DNA of 64,000 nt, from assembly GCF_052114605.1 (NCBI RefSeq), contig NZ_JBFRFB010000002.1, forward strand, positions 124,001 to 188,000, written 5' to 3'. This DNA is from Microvirga sp052114605 (lineage in GTDB: Bacteria > Pseudomonadota > Alphaproteobacteria > Rhizobiales > Beijerinckiaceae). This document shows positions 41,949-50,825 of the stretch, one piece after another (the first letter of the stretch is position 1; every line of letters starts with the position of its first letter). The translations under genes were made by a program, and so were the position numbers. The notes beneath the pieces are model-generated. The model was not told where the DNA came from and did no database searches. It saw nothing but the letters and a program-made list of their open reading frames with translations.

Positions 41949-42707
41949 ATGGTCAGTACCCAATCGATATTGAGCGCCTCGGGCCTCACCATGGAGTTTC
42001 GCGGCTTCATCGCCGTGAAGAACGTGACATTATCCGTCAACGAAGGCACGATCCATGCATTGATCGGCCCCAACGGCGCCGGCAAGACCACGGTCTTCAA
42101 TCTGCTCACCAAATTTCTCACGCCGACCCGCGGTGAAATTCACTTTCGCGGAGAAAACATCACGCGCATGAAACCCGCCGAGGTGGCGCGCCTCGGCCTC
42201 GTGCGCTCCTTTCAAATCTCGGCGGTATTTCCGCATTTGACTGTGCTCGACAATGTGCGCGTGGCATTGCAGCGCCCATCCGGCCTCGCCACACAATTCT
42301 GGCGCTCATCCAATAGCCTCTCGGCTCTCGACGACCGGGCGATGGAGTTGATCGATGCCGTCAATCTCTCGACCTATGCGGATTTGACCGCATCCGAATT
42401 GTCCTATGGCCGCAAGCGCGCGCTCGAGATCGCAACGACGCTCGCGCTCGATCCCGCCATGCTGCTGCTCGACGAGCCGATGGCCGGAATGGGCCACGAG
42501 GATATCGGCCGCATCACCGACCTGATCCGCCGCATTGCGAAAAATCGGACGGTGCTGATGGTCGAGCACAATCTAAACGTGGTTTCCGACCTGTGCGACC
42601 GCGTCACAGTTCTTGCGCGCGGCGAGATCCTGTCCGATGGAACCTACGATACCGTGAGCGCCGATCCACGCGTGCGTGAAGCCTATATGGGGACCGAGCA
42701 TGAGTAA
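41949..42707 (+). CDS. ABC transporter ATP-binding protein (LivG-like)
   Basis: A 252-residue ABC ATPase with Walker A GPNGAGKTT (40-48), the LivG-type signature LSYGRKRALEIA, Walker B LLLDEPMAGM and H-loop VEHNLNVV. It overlaps the next ATPase gene by eight bases (ATGAGTAA) and works as a heterodimer with it to drive the LivH/LivM-like permeases. Confidence 0.93.
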   Translation: MVSTQSILSASGLTMEFRGFIAVKNVTLSVNEGTIHALIGPNGAGKTTVFNLLTKFLTPTRGEIHFRGENITRMKPAEVARLGLVRSFQISAVFPHLTVLDNVRVALQRPSGLATQFWRSSNSLSALDDRAMELIDAVNLSTYADLTASELSYGRKRALEIATTLALDPAMLLLDEPMAGMGHEDIGRITDLIRRIAKNRTVLMVEHNLNVVSDLCDRVTVLARGEILSDGTYDTVSADPRVREAYMGTEHE

Positions 42708-43407
42708 GGCGCCTCTCCTCGAAGTTCGCGGATTGAATGCCTGGTACGGCGAGAGCCACGTGCTCCACGGCGTCGATCTCGACATCCGTGAGGGTGAAAC
42801 CGTGACGCTGCTTGGCCGCAACGGCGCGGGCAAGACGACGACCTTGCGCGCGATCATGGGCATCCTGCGTCGCCGCGAAGGTGTCATCAAACTGCGCGGC
42901 AAGGACCTCCTGAGCCTTCCCCTGCACAAGGTCGCGCAAGCCGGCATCGGCTACGTGCCGGAGGAACGCGGCATCTTCGCGAGCCTCAACGTCTCGGAAA
43001 ACCTTGCCCTGCCACCGACGGTCGCGGAAGGCGGCATGAGCGTGGAGGAGATCTACAAGCTCTTCCCGAACCTGTACGAGCGTCGCACGAGCCAAGGCAC
43101 CAAACTCTCCGGCGGTGAGCAGCAGATGCTGGCCATCGCCCGGATCCTGCGCACGGGCGCGAAAGTCATCCTGCTCGATGAGCCGACGGAAGGGCTTGCG
43201 CCCGTCATCGTCCAGCGTATCGGCGACGTGCTGGTCAAATTGAAAAACCGTGGCATGACCATTCTTCTCGTCGAACAGAATTTCCGCTTCGCGCGCAAAG
43301 TCGCTGACCGTTTTTACCTCATGGAGGACGGACGGATGGTGAGCTCGTTCCCCGGGAATGAGCTCGATGCGCGCATGGACGAGCTTCACGAAGTGCTGGG
43401 GGTATAA
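42700..43407 (+). CDS. ABC transporter ATP-binding protein (LivF-like)
   Basis: A 235-residue ABC ATPase, shorter than its partner as usual for LivF. Walker A is GRNGAGKTT (39-47), the signature LSGGEQQMLAIAR, Walker B ILLDEPTEGLAP, H-loop VEQNFRFA. The Q-loop stretch GYVPEERGIFASL is characteristic of LivF. The start overlaps the LivG-like stop; a permease gene follows after six bases. Confidence 0.93.
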   Translation: MSKAPLLEVRGLNAWYGESHVLHGVDLDIREGETVTLLGRNGAGKTTTLRAIMGILRRREGVIKLRGKDLLSLPLHKVAQAGIGYVPEERGIFASLNVSENLALPPTVAEGGMSVEEIYKLFPNLYERRTSQGTKLSGGEQQMLAIARILRTGAKVILLDEPTEGLAPVIVQRIGDVLVKLKNRGMTILLVEQNFRFARKVADRFYLMEDGRMVSSFPGNELDARMDELHEVLGV

Positions 43408-43413
43408 GGCATC

Positions 43414-44301
43414 ATGAGCACGATTTTCGGCATCCCCACCCCTGCCCTCTACGGCCAGATTCTCATCGGTCTGATCAACGGCTCGTTCTATGCCATGCTC
43501 AGCCTCGGGCTCGCGGTGATCTTCGGGCTGCTCCGCGTCATCAACTTCGCCCATGGCGCGCAGTACATGCTTGGTGCTTTCGCCGCCTATCTGCTGCTCA
43601 CCTATGCCGGCATCGGCTATTGGCCCTCTCTCGTTCTGGCTCCCATCATCGTGGGCGCCATCGCCATCGTCATCGAGCGCGTGATGCTGCGCCGTCTCTA
43701 CGGCGTCGATCCACTCTACGGGCTCCTGCTGACATTCGGCCTCGCGCTCATCCTGGAAGGCGCCTTCCGCTACTGGTTCGGCGCGGCGGGCAATCCTTAT
43801 GCGCCTCCGGAACAGCTCACAGGCGCGGTGAATCTCGGCTTCATGTTCCTGCCGATCTATCGCGGCTGGGTTGTCATCGCCTCCCTCATCGTCTGCATCG
43901 GCACATGGCTTCTCATCGAGAAGACCCGGCTTGGCGCTTATCTGCGCGCCGCCACCGAGAACGCGACACTGGTCCAGGCCTTCGGCGTGAACGTGCCGCT
44001 TCTGCTCACGCTTACTTACGGCTTAGGCGCCGCCCTTGCCGCGCTCGCAGGCGTGCTCGCGGCACCGATCTATCAGGTGAGCCCACTGATGGGCACGAAC
44101 CTCATCATCATCGTCTTCGCCGTCGTGGTTGTCGGCGGCATGGGGTCGATCCTCGGCGCCATCGTCACCGGCTATATGCTCGGCGTGCTGGAGGGTCTCA
44201 CGAAAGTCTTCTACCCGCAGGCGTCGAGCATCGTTATTTTCTTGGTCATGGCCATCGTTCTGCTCGTCAGGCCGGCAGGCCTCTTTGGGCGGGAGGAGTG
44301 A
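43414..44301 (+). CDS. Branched-chain-type ABC transporter permease (LivH-like)
   Basis: A 295-residue inner-membrane permease with about eight hydrophobic helices. It carries the family start GLINGSFYAMLSLGLAVIFG and INFAHGAQYMLGAF, and the cytoplasmic loop with RAATENATLVQAFGVN. It pairs with the LivM-like permease four bases downstream to form the channel. Confidence 0.93.
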   Translation: MSTIFGIPTPALYGQILIGLINGSFYAMLSLGLAVIFGLLRVINFAHGAQYMLGAFAAYLLLTYAGIGYWPSLVLAPIIVGAIAIVIERVMLRRLYGVDPLYGLLLTFGLALILEGAFRYWFGAAGNPYAPPEQLTGAVNLGFMFLPIYRGWVVIASLIVCIGTWLLIEKTRLGAYLRAATENATLVQAFGVNVPLLLTLTYGLGAALAALAGVLAAPIYQVSPLMGTNLIIIVFAVVVVGGMGSILGAIVTGYMLGVLEGLTKVFYPQASSIVIFLVMAIVLLVRPAGLFGREE

Positions 44302-44305
44302 CATC

Positions 44306-45280
44306 ATGGCTATCGGAACAGAAGCTGTCGCGGAGCAACCCAAGCTGCGCATCACCGGCCTGATCCTCGGGGCTGTCGCCATCGCGGGATTGCTGATCGC
44401 GCCGTTCTATTTCTACACCGGCATCCTGATGAGCATGCTGTGCTTTGCGCTCTTCGCCTGCGCATTCAACCTGCTCATCGGCTATGTCGGCCTCCTGTCC
44501 TTCGGCCATGCCGCTTTCTTCGGCGGCGCGGCCTACTTCACCGCCCATGCCGTCAAGGTCTGGGGCTGGGAACCGCTGGCAGGCATCCTTCTCGGCGTCG
44601 CCGGTGCCGCCGTGATGGGCCTCGTCATGGGCCTGCTCGCCATCCGCCGCCAGGGCATCTACTTCGCCATGATCACGCTGGCGCTCTCGCAGATGTTCTT
44701 CTTCCTCTGCCTCCAGGCACCGTTCACCCACGGCGAGGACGGCATACAGGGCGTGCCGCGCGGTCATCTGCTCGGGCTGATCGATCTCAGCGACCAATAC
44801 ACCATGTATTACGTGACGCTGGCGATCTTCCTAGTCGGCCTCCTTCTCATCTGGCGCATCGTGAACTCGCCCTTCGGCAATATCCTCAAGGCGATCCGCG
44901 AGAACGAGAAGCGCGCTGTCTCGCTGGGCTATAGGGTCGATCGCTACAAGCTCGGCGCCTTCGTCATGTCGGCGGCGCTCGCCGGTCTTGCAGGCGGCAC
45001 GAAGGCCATAGTCTTCCAGTTCGCGACACTCACCGACGTGACATGGCAGATGTCGGGCGAAGTGATCCTCATGACGCTTCTCGGCGGCATCGGCACGATG
45101 ATCGGCCCTGTCGTCGGGGCGGGCCTCGTGATCGCGCTGCAGAACTATCTTGCTGCCTGGGATTTCCCCGTGACCGTGCTGATCGGTATCATCTTCGTCA
45201 TCTGCGTGCTGCTGTTCCGCCGGGGCATCGTGGGCGAGATCCTGGAACTGTTTAAGCGCAAGCCCAAGCGAACGGCATAA
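44306..45280 (+). CDS. Branched-chain-type ABC transporter permease (LivM-like)
   Basis: A 324-residue permease with a hydrophobic core of about nine helices. Typical LivM blocks are FNLLIGYVGLLSFGHAAFFG, YFAMITLALSQM and IRENEKRAVSLGYRVDRYKL, the last being the ATPase-contact loop. Its C-terminus is basic (FKRKPKRTA). ATG 44306 follows GGGAGGAG. It closes the five-gene transporter; a GMC oxidoreductase gene starts 55 bases later on the same strand. Confidence 0.93.
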   Translation: MAIGTEAVAEQPKLRITGLILGAVAIAGLLIAPFYFYTGILMSMLCFALFACAFNLLIGYVGLLSFGHAAFFGGAAYFTAHAVKVWGWEPLAGILLGVAGAAVMGLVMGLLAIRRQGIYFAMITLALSQMFFFLCLQAPFTHGEDGIQGVPRGHLLGLIDLSDQYTMYYVTLAIFLVGLLLIWRIVNSPFGNILKAIRENEKRAVSLGYRVDRYKLGAFVMSAALAGLAGGTKAIVFQFATLTDVTWQMSGEVILMTLLGGIGTMIGPVVGAGLVIALQNYLAAWDFPVTVLIGIIFVICVLLFRRGIVGEILELFKRKPKRTA

Positions 45281-45335
45281 GAGTCGGCTCGACCCGGCGT
45301 CTCACGATCGACGAATCTGCCAATGGAGGCAGGCC

Positions 45336-46988
45336 ATGTCCAATACGAATCCCAACGTCAGCACTTTTGATTACGTCGTCATCGGCGCGGGCTCTGCCGG
45401 CTGCGTTCTGGCAAACCGCCTGTCCAAAGATTCGCGCAACCAGGTTTGTGTGATCGAGGCAGGCGGCAGGGATAACTGGATCTGGTACCACATCCCTGTG
45501 GGCTACCTCTTCGCCATCGGCAATCCCCGCTCGGACTGGATGTTCAAAACCGAGATCGAGCCCGGATTGAAAGGCCGCATCCTCAACTATCCGCGCGGCA
45601 AGGTGCTGGGCGGCTGCTCGGCCATCAACGCCATGGTCTATATGCGCGGCCAGAAAGAGGATTACGATAACTGGCGGCAGGCGGGCCTAGAGGGTTGGGG
45701 CTGGGACGACGTAAAGCCGATCTTCCGTCAGCACCTCGACCATTATCTCGGAGCGAGTGAGCACCATGGCGCGGGCGGAGAATGGCGTGTCGAGGCCGCG
45801 CGCCTGCGCTGGGACATTCTCGACACCTTCATCGAGGCCGCCGTCGAGGCAGGCATTCCGCGCGTGAGCGATTTCAACACGGGAAGCAACGAGGGCATCT
45901 CGTATTTCCAGGTGAACCAGAAAAGCGGGAGGCGCTGGTCCGCCGCGCGTGGCTTCCTCAAGCCTGCCCTCGCGCGCCCAAATCTCACTCTTGAGATTCA
46001 TGCCCATGCGACGCGCCTTTTGTTCGAGGGCAAGCGGGCCGTCGGTGTGGAGATCCTGCAGAATGGCACCTTGCGCCGCATCCACGCGCGCAAGGAAGTC
46101 ATTCTATCGGCTGGCGCCATCGCATCGCCCAAACTGCTGCAGCTTTCCGGCATCGGCGGCGCGACGCTGCTGCGGGAAAATGGGATCGAACCATTGCAGG
46201 ATCTGCCCGGCGTCGGCGCAAATCTGCAGGATCATCTCCAGCTGCGCCCGATCTATAAGGTCCATGGCGTTCGCACGCTGAACGAGGATTATCGCTCGCT
46301 CATGAAGAAGGGCCGCATGGCCCTCGAATATGCCCTCTTCCGCAAAGGGCCGCTCACCATGGCCCCGTCGCAGCTCGGCGCCTTCACTCGCTCGTCACCG
46401 GATTATGCGACGCCAAACCTCCAGTTCCATATCCAGCCCCTGTCGCTCGACAAATTCGGAGAGGATCCGCACCCCTTCCCCGCCTTTACTGCAAGCGTCT
46501 GCAATCTGCGCCCGACCAGCCGCGGCACGGTCGCGATCCGCAGCAGCGATCCGGCTGATGCGCCCTTCATTCGGCCGAACTATCTCACGACCGATGAGGA
46601 CCAGCGCGTGGCGGTCGATTCGCTGCGTCTGGTAAGGCATATCGTGTCGATGCCAGCGCTTCAGAAGTACCGGCCTGAGGAGTACAAGCCCGGAGTGAAC
46701 CTGACGACCGACGAGGAACTCCTCAACGGCGCCCGCGACATCGGCACGACCATCTTCCACCCGGTCGGCACAGCGAAGATGGGAATCGACTCGGATCCGA
46801 TGGCCGTCACCGACGGAAGGTTGCGGGTGCGCGGCATCGAAGGGCTTCGTGTGATCGATGCCTCCGTCATGCCGACGATCACCAGCGGCAACACGAACTC
46901 CCCGACCCTGATGATTGCCGAGAAGGGAGCAGCCATGATTCTGGAAGATCACGCGCGGGACAGCGCGCCCGTGCTTCGCTCGGCTTAA
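45336..46988 (+). CDS. GMC family oxidoreductase (choline/alcohol dehydrogenase type)
   Basis: A 550-residue FAD enzyme of the glucose-methanol-choline family. The FAD dinucleotide site is YVVIGAGSAGCVLANRLS (13-30) with the acidic end E41, the first GMC signature GKVLGGCSAINAMVYMRG lies near 90-107 and the second SAGAIASPKLLQLSG near 257-272; the catalytic histidine is in HPVGTAKMG near 475. It would oxidise a primary alcohol to an aldehyde, though the substrate is unknown. GGAGGC precedes ATG 45336. It follows the Liv-type transporter closely and may process the imported compound. Confidence 0.92.
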   Translation: MSNTNPNVSTFDYVVIGAGSAGCVLANRLSKDSRNQVCVIEAGGRDNWIWYHIPVGYLFAIGNPRSDWMFKTEIEPGLKGRILNYPRGKVLGGCSAINAMVYMRGQKEDYDNWRQAGLEGWGWDDVKPIFRQHLDHYLGASEHHGAGGEWRVEAARLRWDILDTFIEAAVEAGIPRVSDFNTGSNEGISYFQVNQKSGRRWSAARGFLKPALARPNLTLEIHAHATRLLFEGKRAVGVEILQNGTLRRIHARKEVILSAGAIASPKLLQLSGIGGATLLRENGIEPLQDLPGVGANLQDHLQLRPIYKVHGVRTLNEDYRSLMKKGRMALEYALFRKGPLTMAPSQLGAFTRSSPDYATPNLQFHIQPLSLDKFGEDPHPFPAFTASVCNLRPTSRGTVAIRSSDPADAPFIRPNYLTTDEDQRVAVDSLRLVRHIVSMPALQKYRPEEYKPGVNLTTDEELLNGARDIGTTIFHPVGTAKMGIDSDPMAVTDGRLRVRGIEGLRVIDASVMPTITSGNTNSPTLMIAEKGAAMILEDHARDSAPVLRSA

Positions 46989-47004
46989 AGCTCACGACCG
47001 CGTT

Positions 47005-47046
47005 AAAAACATCGGCCCCAAAGTTCTCTCTGCTTTGGGGCCGATG
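47005..47046. terminator. Perfect 14-base hairpin terminator
   Basis: CATCGGCCCCAAAG (47010-47023) pairs with CTTTGGGGCCGATG (47033-47046). On the minus strand the stem is followed by five T (47009-47005), so it terminates the LuxR-type regulator gene. The plus-strand GMC gene lacks the T-run but may also stop here. Its CATCGG core resembles the palindromes at 1161-1273. Confidence 0.8.
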
Positions 47047-47066
47047 CTGAAAGCTTCATCAGTGTC

Positions 47067-47888
47067 TCAGTTTGTGGAAGAGCGCCCATCCGCCGGCAGA
47101 TGGCTTGCGGCCCAGATGGCGGCCTGCGTCCTGTTCTTTGCATGAATTTTGCGCAGGATCGCCTTCACGTGGACTTTGACGGTGGCTTCCGTGATATCGA
47201 ACTTGCGGGCGATCAACTTGTTCGAGTCACCGTCCATGAGGCAGCGCAGGATCACGGTTTCGCGAACCGACAGACCCTTGGCAGGCGCGCTGTCCTCGCC
47301 CGGCTTTGGGGCATTCTGAACATCAACCTCGTCAGCTCTCTGCAGCACCTGCTCGCGCAGGAGATCGAGAACCGCTGACGGGAAGACCGTTTCACCCAGC
47401 ATAACGAGGTCGAGCGTCTTGATCAGGACTTCGCAGGAGATAGATTTCATCAGGTAGGCATCGGCGCCCGCCTGGAACGCAGCGAAGACCTCGGCAAGGT
47501 CGTAATCGTCGACGAGCATCACGGCACGCGCCAAAGGCTGGCTTTCCTTCAGTTGCCGAACCTGCTGGCAGGTCTCCTGGTGATCCCGTGCGGCATCGAT
47601 GATGAGTAGGAAAACCTTGCCGCTGTCATCCAAACCTCCCAGCGCTTCCACCAGGTTGGACGAGAGCCCCACCGGGTCATAAGCCGTTTCTGCGAGAATT
47701 CTCCTCAAGCCTTCGCGGAGCAGCGTGTTGGGCTCGACGAGAAGTGTCGAAACCACACCCAGATTCTCCTGAGGCCGCGAAGGCTCCACGGAGCGTGACA
47801 ATTCGAGATATCTCGGATAGGCACCATCACGCGCCAGCGACACGGCGACAGTTTGCGGCGAACCATCCAGATCGTAATTCTTACGCAT
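47067..47888 (-). CDS. LuxR/NarL-type response regulator (paralogue A)
   Basis: A 273-residue regulator with a receiver-like domain (about 46-165) and a LuxR-type helix-turn-helix domain (about 205-262: LSVRETVILRCLMDG and ITEATVKVHVKAILRKI). The receiver keeps a candidate phospho-acceptor D98 in LLIIDAAR and the switch lysine K148 in YLMKSIS, but the usual acidic pair at the first strand is reduced to E52. A 45-residue hydrophilic N-terminal extension precedes the receiver. It is a clear paralogue of the regulator at 48559. Its likely targets are unknown; the nearby alginate-like operon is a candidate. Confidence 0.85.
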   Translation of the reverse strand: MRKNYDLDGSPQTVAVSLARDGAYPRYLELSRSVEPSRPQENLGVVSTLLVEPNTLLREGLRRILAETAYDPVGLSSNLVEALGGLDDSGKVFLLIIDAARDHQETCQQVRQLKESQPLARAVMLVDDYDLAEVFAAFQAGADAYLMKSISCEVLIKTLDLVMLGETVFPSAVLDLLREQVLQRADEVDVQNAPKPGEDSAPAKGLSVRETVILRCLMDGDSNKLIARKFDITEATVKVHVKAILRKIHAKNRTQAAIWAASHLPADGRSSTN

Positions 47889-48258
47889 CGAAGGATGCCT
47901 TTCGGTCTTGATTGCCTAGTAACGACGCAAACTTTTCTTTAGGTAAATTAGCTTAATTTTACAACGAAAACAACGTCATCCCATTCACTTGATTTTAACA
48001 TTCTTTAATTATCAGAAATTATTTATGTTTTTATATATCATAACAACAGTCTATTCGTGCTAAATCTGCCCAAGACTATCGCGGTTATTTCGGATCATTC
48101 AGCCCACTCGACCGAAAGCTCATATAGGAACCTCTCATCAGTTGAGGTACGAAGCTCGAGCTGGGATGGCGCAATCGTATTTCACTACAAAGGCACTGGA
48201 AACGATCTTGCGGTACACTAAACAACATATCAATGTGACAGCACATCTGCACCGGACC
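47889..48258. other. AT-rich intergenic region ahead of the regulator and the DUF6894 gene
   Basis: About 370 bases, with a very AT-rich core (about 47935-48060), between divergently transcribed genes. It must carry both promoters. An open frame extends the DUF6894 gene upstream to 48142, but that stretch has no ribosome site and is not part of the domain. No clear operator palindrome was found. Confidence 0.55.
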
Positions 48259-48486
48259 ATGAGATTTTACTTCAACCTAGTTTGCGACGATGAGACGATG
48301 ACCGATGACGAGGGAGTCGAGGTGAGAGATATCGAGCATGCGCGCGTTCAAGCGATGAAGGCTATCGCGGAATTGCGCCAGGAAGCGGGGACCGATCTCG
48401 TCGAGTGGTCTCGGTGGCGGCTTGACGTTGTCGACGAAGCAGGAGACGTGGTGTTCTCTCTGCAGCTCAATCAAACGATACATTGA
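48259..48486 (+). CDS. DUF6894 family small protein
   Basis: A 75-residue protein beginning MRFYFNLVCDDETMTDDEG and continuing EVRDIEHARVQAMKAIAEL, the pattern of DUF6894, a family of small proteins frequent in Methylobacterium, Microvirga and Bradyrhizobium. The C-terminus WRLDVVDEAGDVVFSLQL forms a predicted beta hairpin. The function is unknown. ATG 48259 is chosen because it matches the domain start. It lies between two LuxR-type regulator genes of opposite orientation. Confidence 0.75.
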   Translation: MRFYFNLVCDDETMTDDEGVEVRDIEHARVQAMKAIAELRQEAGTDLVEWSRWRLDVVDEAGDVVFSLQLNQTIH

Positions 48487-48558
48487 GAAAGAGCGGCCCA
48501 GACCGCTCTCTAGTGACGCTATAACAGCGGCGTTTGCAGGGAAAGAAGGACCACCCTC

Positions 48559-49341
48559 TCACAAAACCTTCATCAGGGATGCGCTTTGCATGGGCAATCC
48601 ATCTCCCGCTGGAATCCAGGAAGCGTCCGAGCCCTGATTGGAGAGGTGATTGACGGCCCACATCGCAGCCTGGGTACGGTTGGCGACCCTGATCTTGCGA
48701 AGAATAGCCTTGATGTGAACCTTCACCGTCGCCTCTGCGACCTCGAGCTTACGCGCGATGACCTTGTTGGGCGCTCCCTGCATGAGACATTGCAGGATCT
48801 CCGCCTCACGGATCGAGAGCGTCCGGATCACCGCTTCCTTCGCATCGGCCGAGCGCTCGGGCTGCGGCGCAGAAATCGTGATCGGAGTAGCCTCCGTGCG
48901 GATCTCTCTCGCCTCGCCAACCGACGTAAGAGCCAAAAGCAATGCCGATGATGGGAAAACGACCTCGCCCAGCATGACGAGGTCCAGATACTTGACCAGG
49001 GCGTCACAGCCCGTCGTCGCCAGGCAATAACCATCCGCCCCTGCATGCAGCACGGATCGCAACTCGTCGAAATCGAACCCATCGGCAAGGATGACCACGC
49101 GCCCGTCAGGATGGTCTTTCTTCACATCCTCGACGATGTCCTTGATCTCCCCAGGATAAAGATTGCTGTCGATCACGAACAGGCAGGGCGTGCCGTAGCT
49201 CGACAACCCGCTTGCGAAGCGACTCGTCAAATCATCCGGATGTACCTTGTAGCGCGTACTTGATAGGATATGCCGGAGCCCCTCGCGTAGCATGGAGTTC
49301 TTGCAGCCCAGAATCGTGGTGATCTGCAGCAAATTTGACAT
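48559..49341 (-). CDS. LuxR/NarL-type regulator with degenerate receiver (paralogue B)
   Basis: A 260-residue regulator paralogous to the one at 47067: both share DLVMLGE-VFPS at the receiver end and ARK...EATVKVH-KAILRKI in the helix-turn-helix (here about 175-232). The receiver lacks key residues: the first strand TTILGCKN has no acidic pair and the switch lysine position is alanine (A108 in YCLATTG), although D58 in LFVIDSN remains. Phosphorylation is therefore doubtful, and it may be an atypical or constitutive regulator. It sits upstream of the beta-helix and alginate-like genes, transcribed away from them. Confidence 0.85.
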   Translation of the reverse strand: MSNLLQITTILGCKNSMLREGLRHILSSTRYKVHPDDLTSRFASGLSSYGTPCLFVIDSNLYPGEIKDIVEDVKKDHPDGRVVILADGFDFDELRSVLHAGADGYCLATTGCDALVKYLDLVMLGEVVFPSSALLLALTSVGEAREIRTEATPITISAPQPERSADAKEAVIRTLSIREAEILQCLMQGAPNKVIARKLEVAEATVKVHIKAILRKIRVANRTQAAMWAVNHLSNQGSDASWIPAGDGLPMQSASLMKVL

Positions 49342-49702
49342 GTGGGGGAGCCTTTTCGCAAAGATTACCCCTAATTATACAGAGCCGCGTTTCATGCACT
49401 ACTGCAGCAAAGGGATTATCGAATACCGCTTAGGAGGTATAATTTTTCCATTAGGAAGATTTGACCTGCTTGAAGCGGCTAGACTGATATCATTCGACTT
49501 TTCTCATCGGCACAGCTTCGTGTAACCTTCCGGCGCCGGACGCGTCTCAGATGCCGCGCGCTACAAGTGAAGGCAATGATGTATATGCAGCCCAGCCGCA
49601 CAAGTTTTGCCTTATCTTAAGCATTGCAAGTTGGGACGTATGATCTCACCTCGCCAGTAACGCTGTGTACTTGGCGGCAAAGCTCGTGAAATGGAAACGA
49701 TC
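49342..49702. other. Intergenic region ahead of the beta-helix gene
   Basis: About 361 bases between divergent genes. The left half is AT-rich. A 77-codon open frame crosses it from the end of the regulator gene but has no ribosome site and atypical codon use, so I do not call it. No obvious operator was identified. Confidence 0.5.
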
Positions 49703-50779
49703 ATGCGCCCGACATGGACCGTCCATACCTTGCTCTTCGCAACGCTTGCGGCCTCGGCTTTGTTGGCAGCGCCCGAATGTGCAGCGGCGGAAACCTACTT
49801 CGTCAGTTCCATGGCAAACAATTCCGGCGCCGGGACAAGAGGCAACCCGCTGCCTAGCATTCAGGAAGCGCTTGATCGCGCCATGCCCGGCGACACGATA
49901 CGTCTTATGCCCGGGCGCTATTTTCAGGATTTTAAAACCGTCAGGGATGGGCGCCTGGGCAATCCCATAGTCATCGAGGGACAGAAAAACGCTATCGTGT
50001 CCGGGGCCGGTGAACCGCGTATCGTTCAGATCAATCATGATTATATCGAACTTCGTAACTTCACGGTCGATGGTAAGCACAGTACCAGCGACAGCGAAGA
50101 TGCCTACAGGGACAAGCTGATTTATGCAGTCGGAGCCCACTCCGGGGATGGTGTGACAGGCGTTCGGATCATCGGCATGAAACTCAAAAATGCCGGCGGT
50201 GAATGCATCAGATTCCGCTACCAGGCACGGCGCAACGAGGTCGCCCATTCCACGATCCAAAATTGCGGTGTCTACGATTTTGTTTTCGACGGCGGTGGCA
50301 AGAACGGAGAAGGCATCTATATCGGCACCGCGCCGGAGCAGTTGGGCAAGAACGGTGTGCCGGATTCCGCTATCGACCGGTCCGACGGTAACTGGATTCA
50401 TCACAACACGTTCGATACCCGCGGCAATGAATGCGTCGACATCAAGGAAGGATCATCGGGAAATATTGTCGAGCACAATCGCTGCACCGGTCAGAAGGAC
50501 AAGGATTCAGCCGGCCTCGACGCGCGCGGCAACGGCAATATCTTCCGCCACAATATTGTCTACAGGAATCGCGGCGCAGGCATAAGGCTCGGCGGCGACA
50601 CGGCACAGGACGGCATCCAGAACAGCGCCTATGCCAACACGCTGCGCGACAATGCAGTCGGAAGTCTGAAAGTCATGACCAATCCTCAAGGCAAGATTTG
50701 CGGAAACATCGTCGCCGGCAGGAAGACCGAAACGACGGGAAGGTTCGGGCAGATCATCGATCCTCGACAACCCTGCTGA
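49703..50779 (+). CDS. Secreted right-handed parallel beta-helix protein
   Basis: About 358 residues with a signal peptide (cleavage near AAAE, about residue 30). The mature start TYFVSSMANNSGAGTRGNPL followed by IQEALDRAMPGDTIRLMPGRY is the standard entry to pectate-lyase-like beta-helices, after which N-rich rungs repeat (GNWIHHNTFDTRG, GNIVEHNRCTG, GNIFRHNIVYRNRGAGIRLGG). This fold is used by polysaccharide lyases, epimerases and binding proteins. I cannot assign a catalytic site. Placed tail-to-tail with the alginate-like operon, it may act on the same polymer. An ATG 12 bases upstream is an alternative start. Confidence 0.82.
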   Translation: MRPTWTVHTLLFATLAASALLAAPECAAAETYFVSSMANNSGAGTRGNPLPSIQEALDRAMPGDTIRLMPGRYFQDFKTVRDGRLGNPIVIEGQKNAIVSGAGEPRIVQINHDYIELRNFTVDGKHSTSDSEDAYRDKLIYAVGAHSGDGVTGVRIIGMKLKNAGGECIRFRYQARRNEVAHSTIQNCGVYDFVFDGGGKNGEGIYIGTAPEQLGKNGVPDSAIDRSDGNWIHHNTFDTRGNECVDIKEGSSGNIVEHNRCTGQKDKDSAGLDARGNGNIFRHNIVYRNRGAGIRLGGDTAQDGIQNSAYANTLRDNAVGSLKVMTNPQGKICGNIVAGRKTETTGRFGQIIDPRQPC

Positions 50780-50825
50780 AAATTTGCGGGCAAGGTACGG
50801 CTGGAAGCCCCTGCCCGCTTTCCGA

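Noticed and set aside
49292..49525. 77-codon plus-strand frame between regulator B and the beta-helix gene
   Set aside because: No ribosome site, it begins inside the regulator gene on the other strand, and its composition is unlike neighbouring genes.
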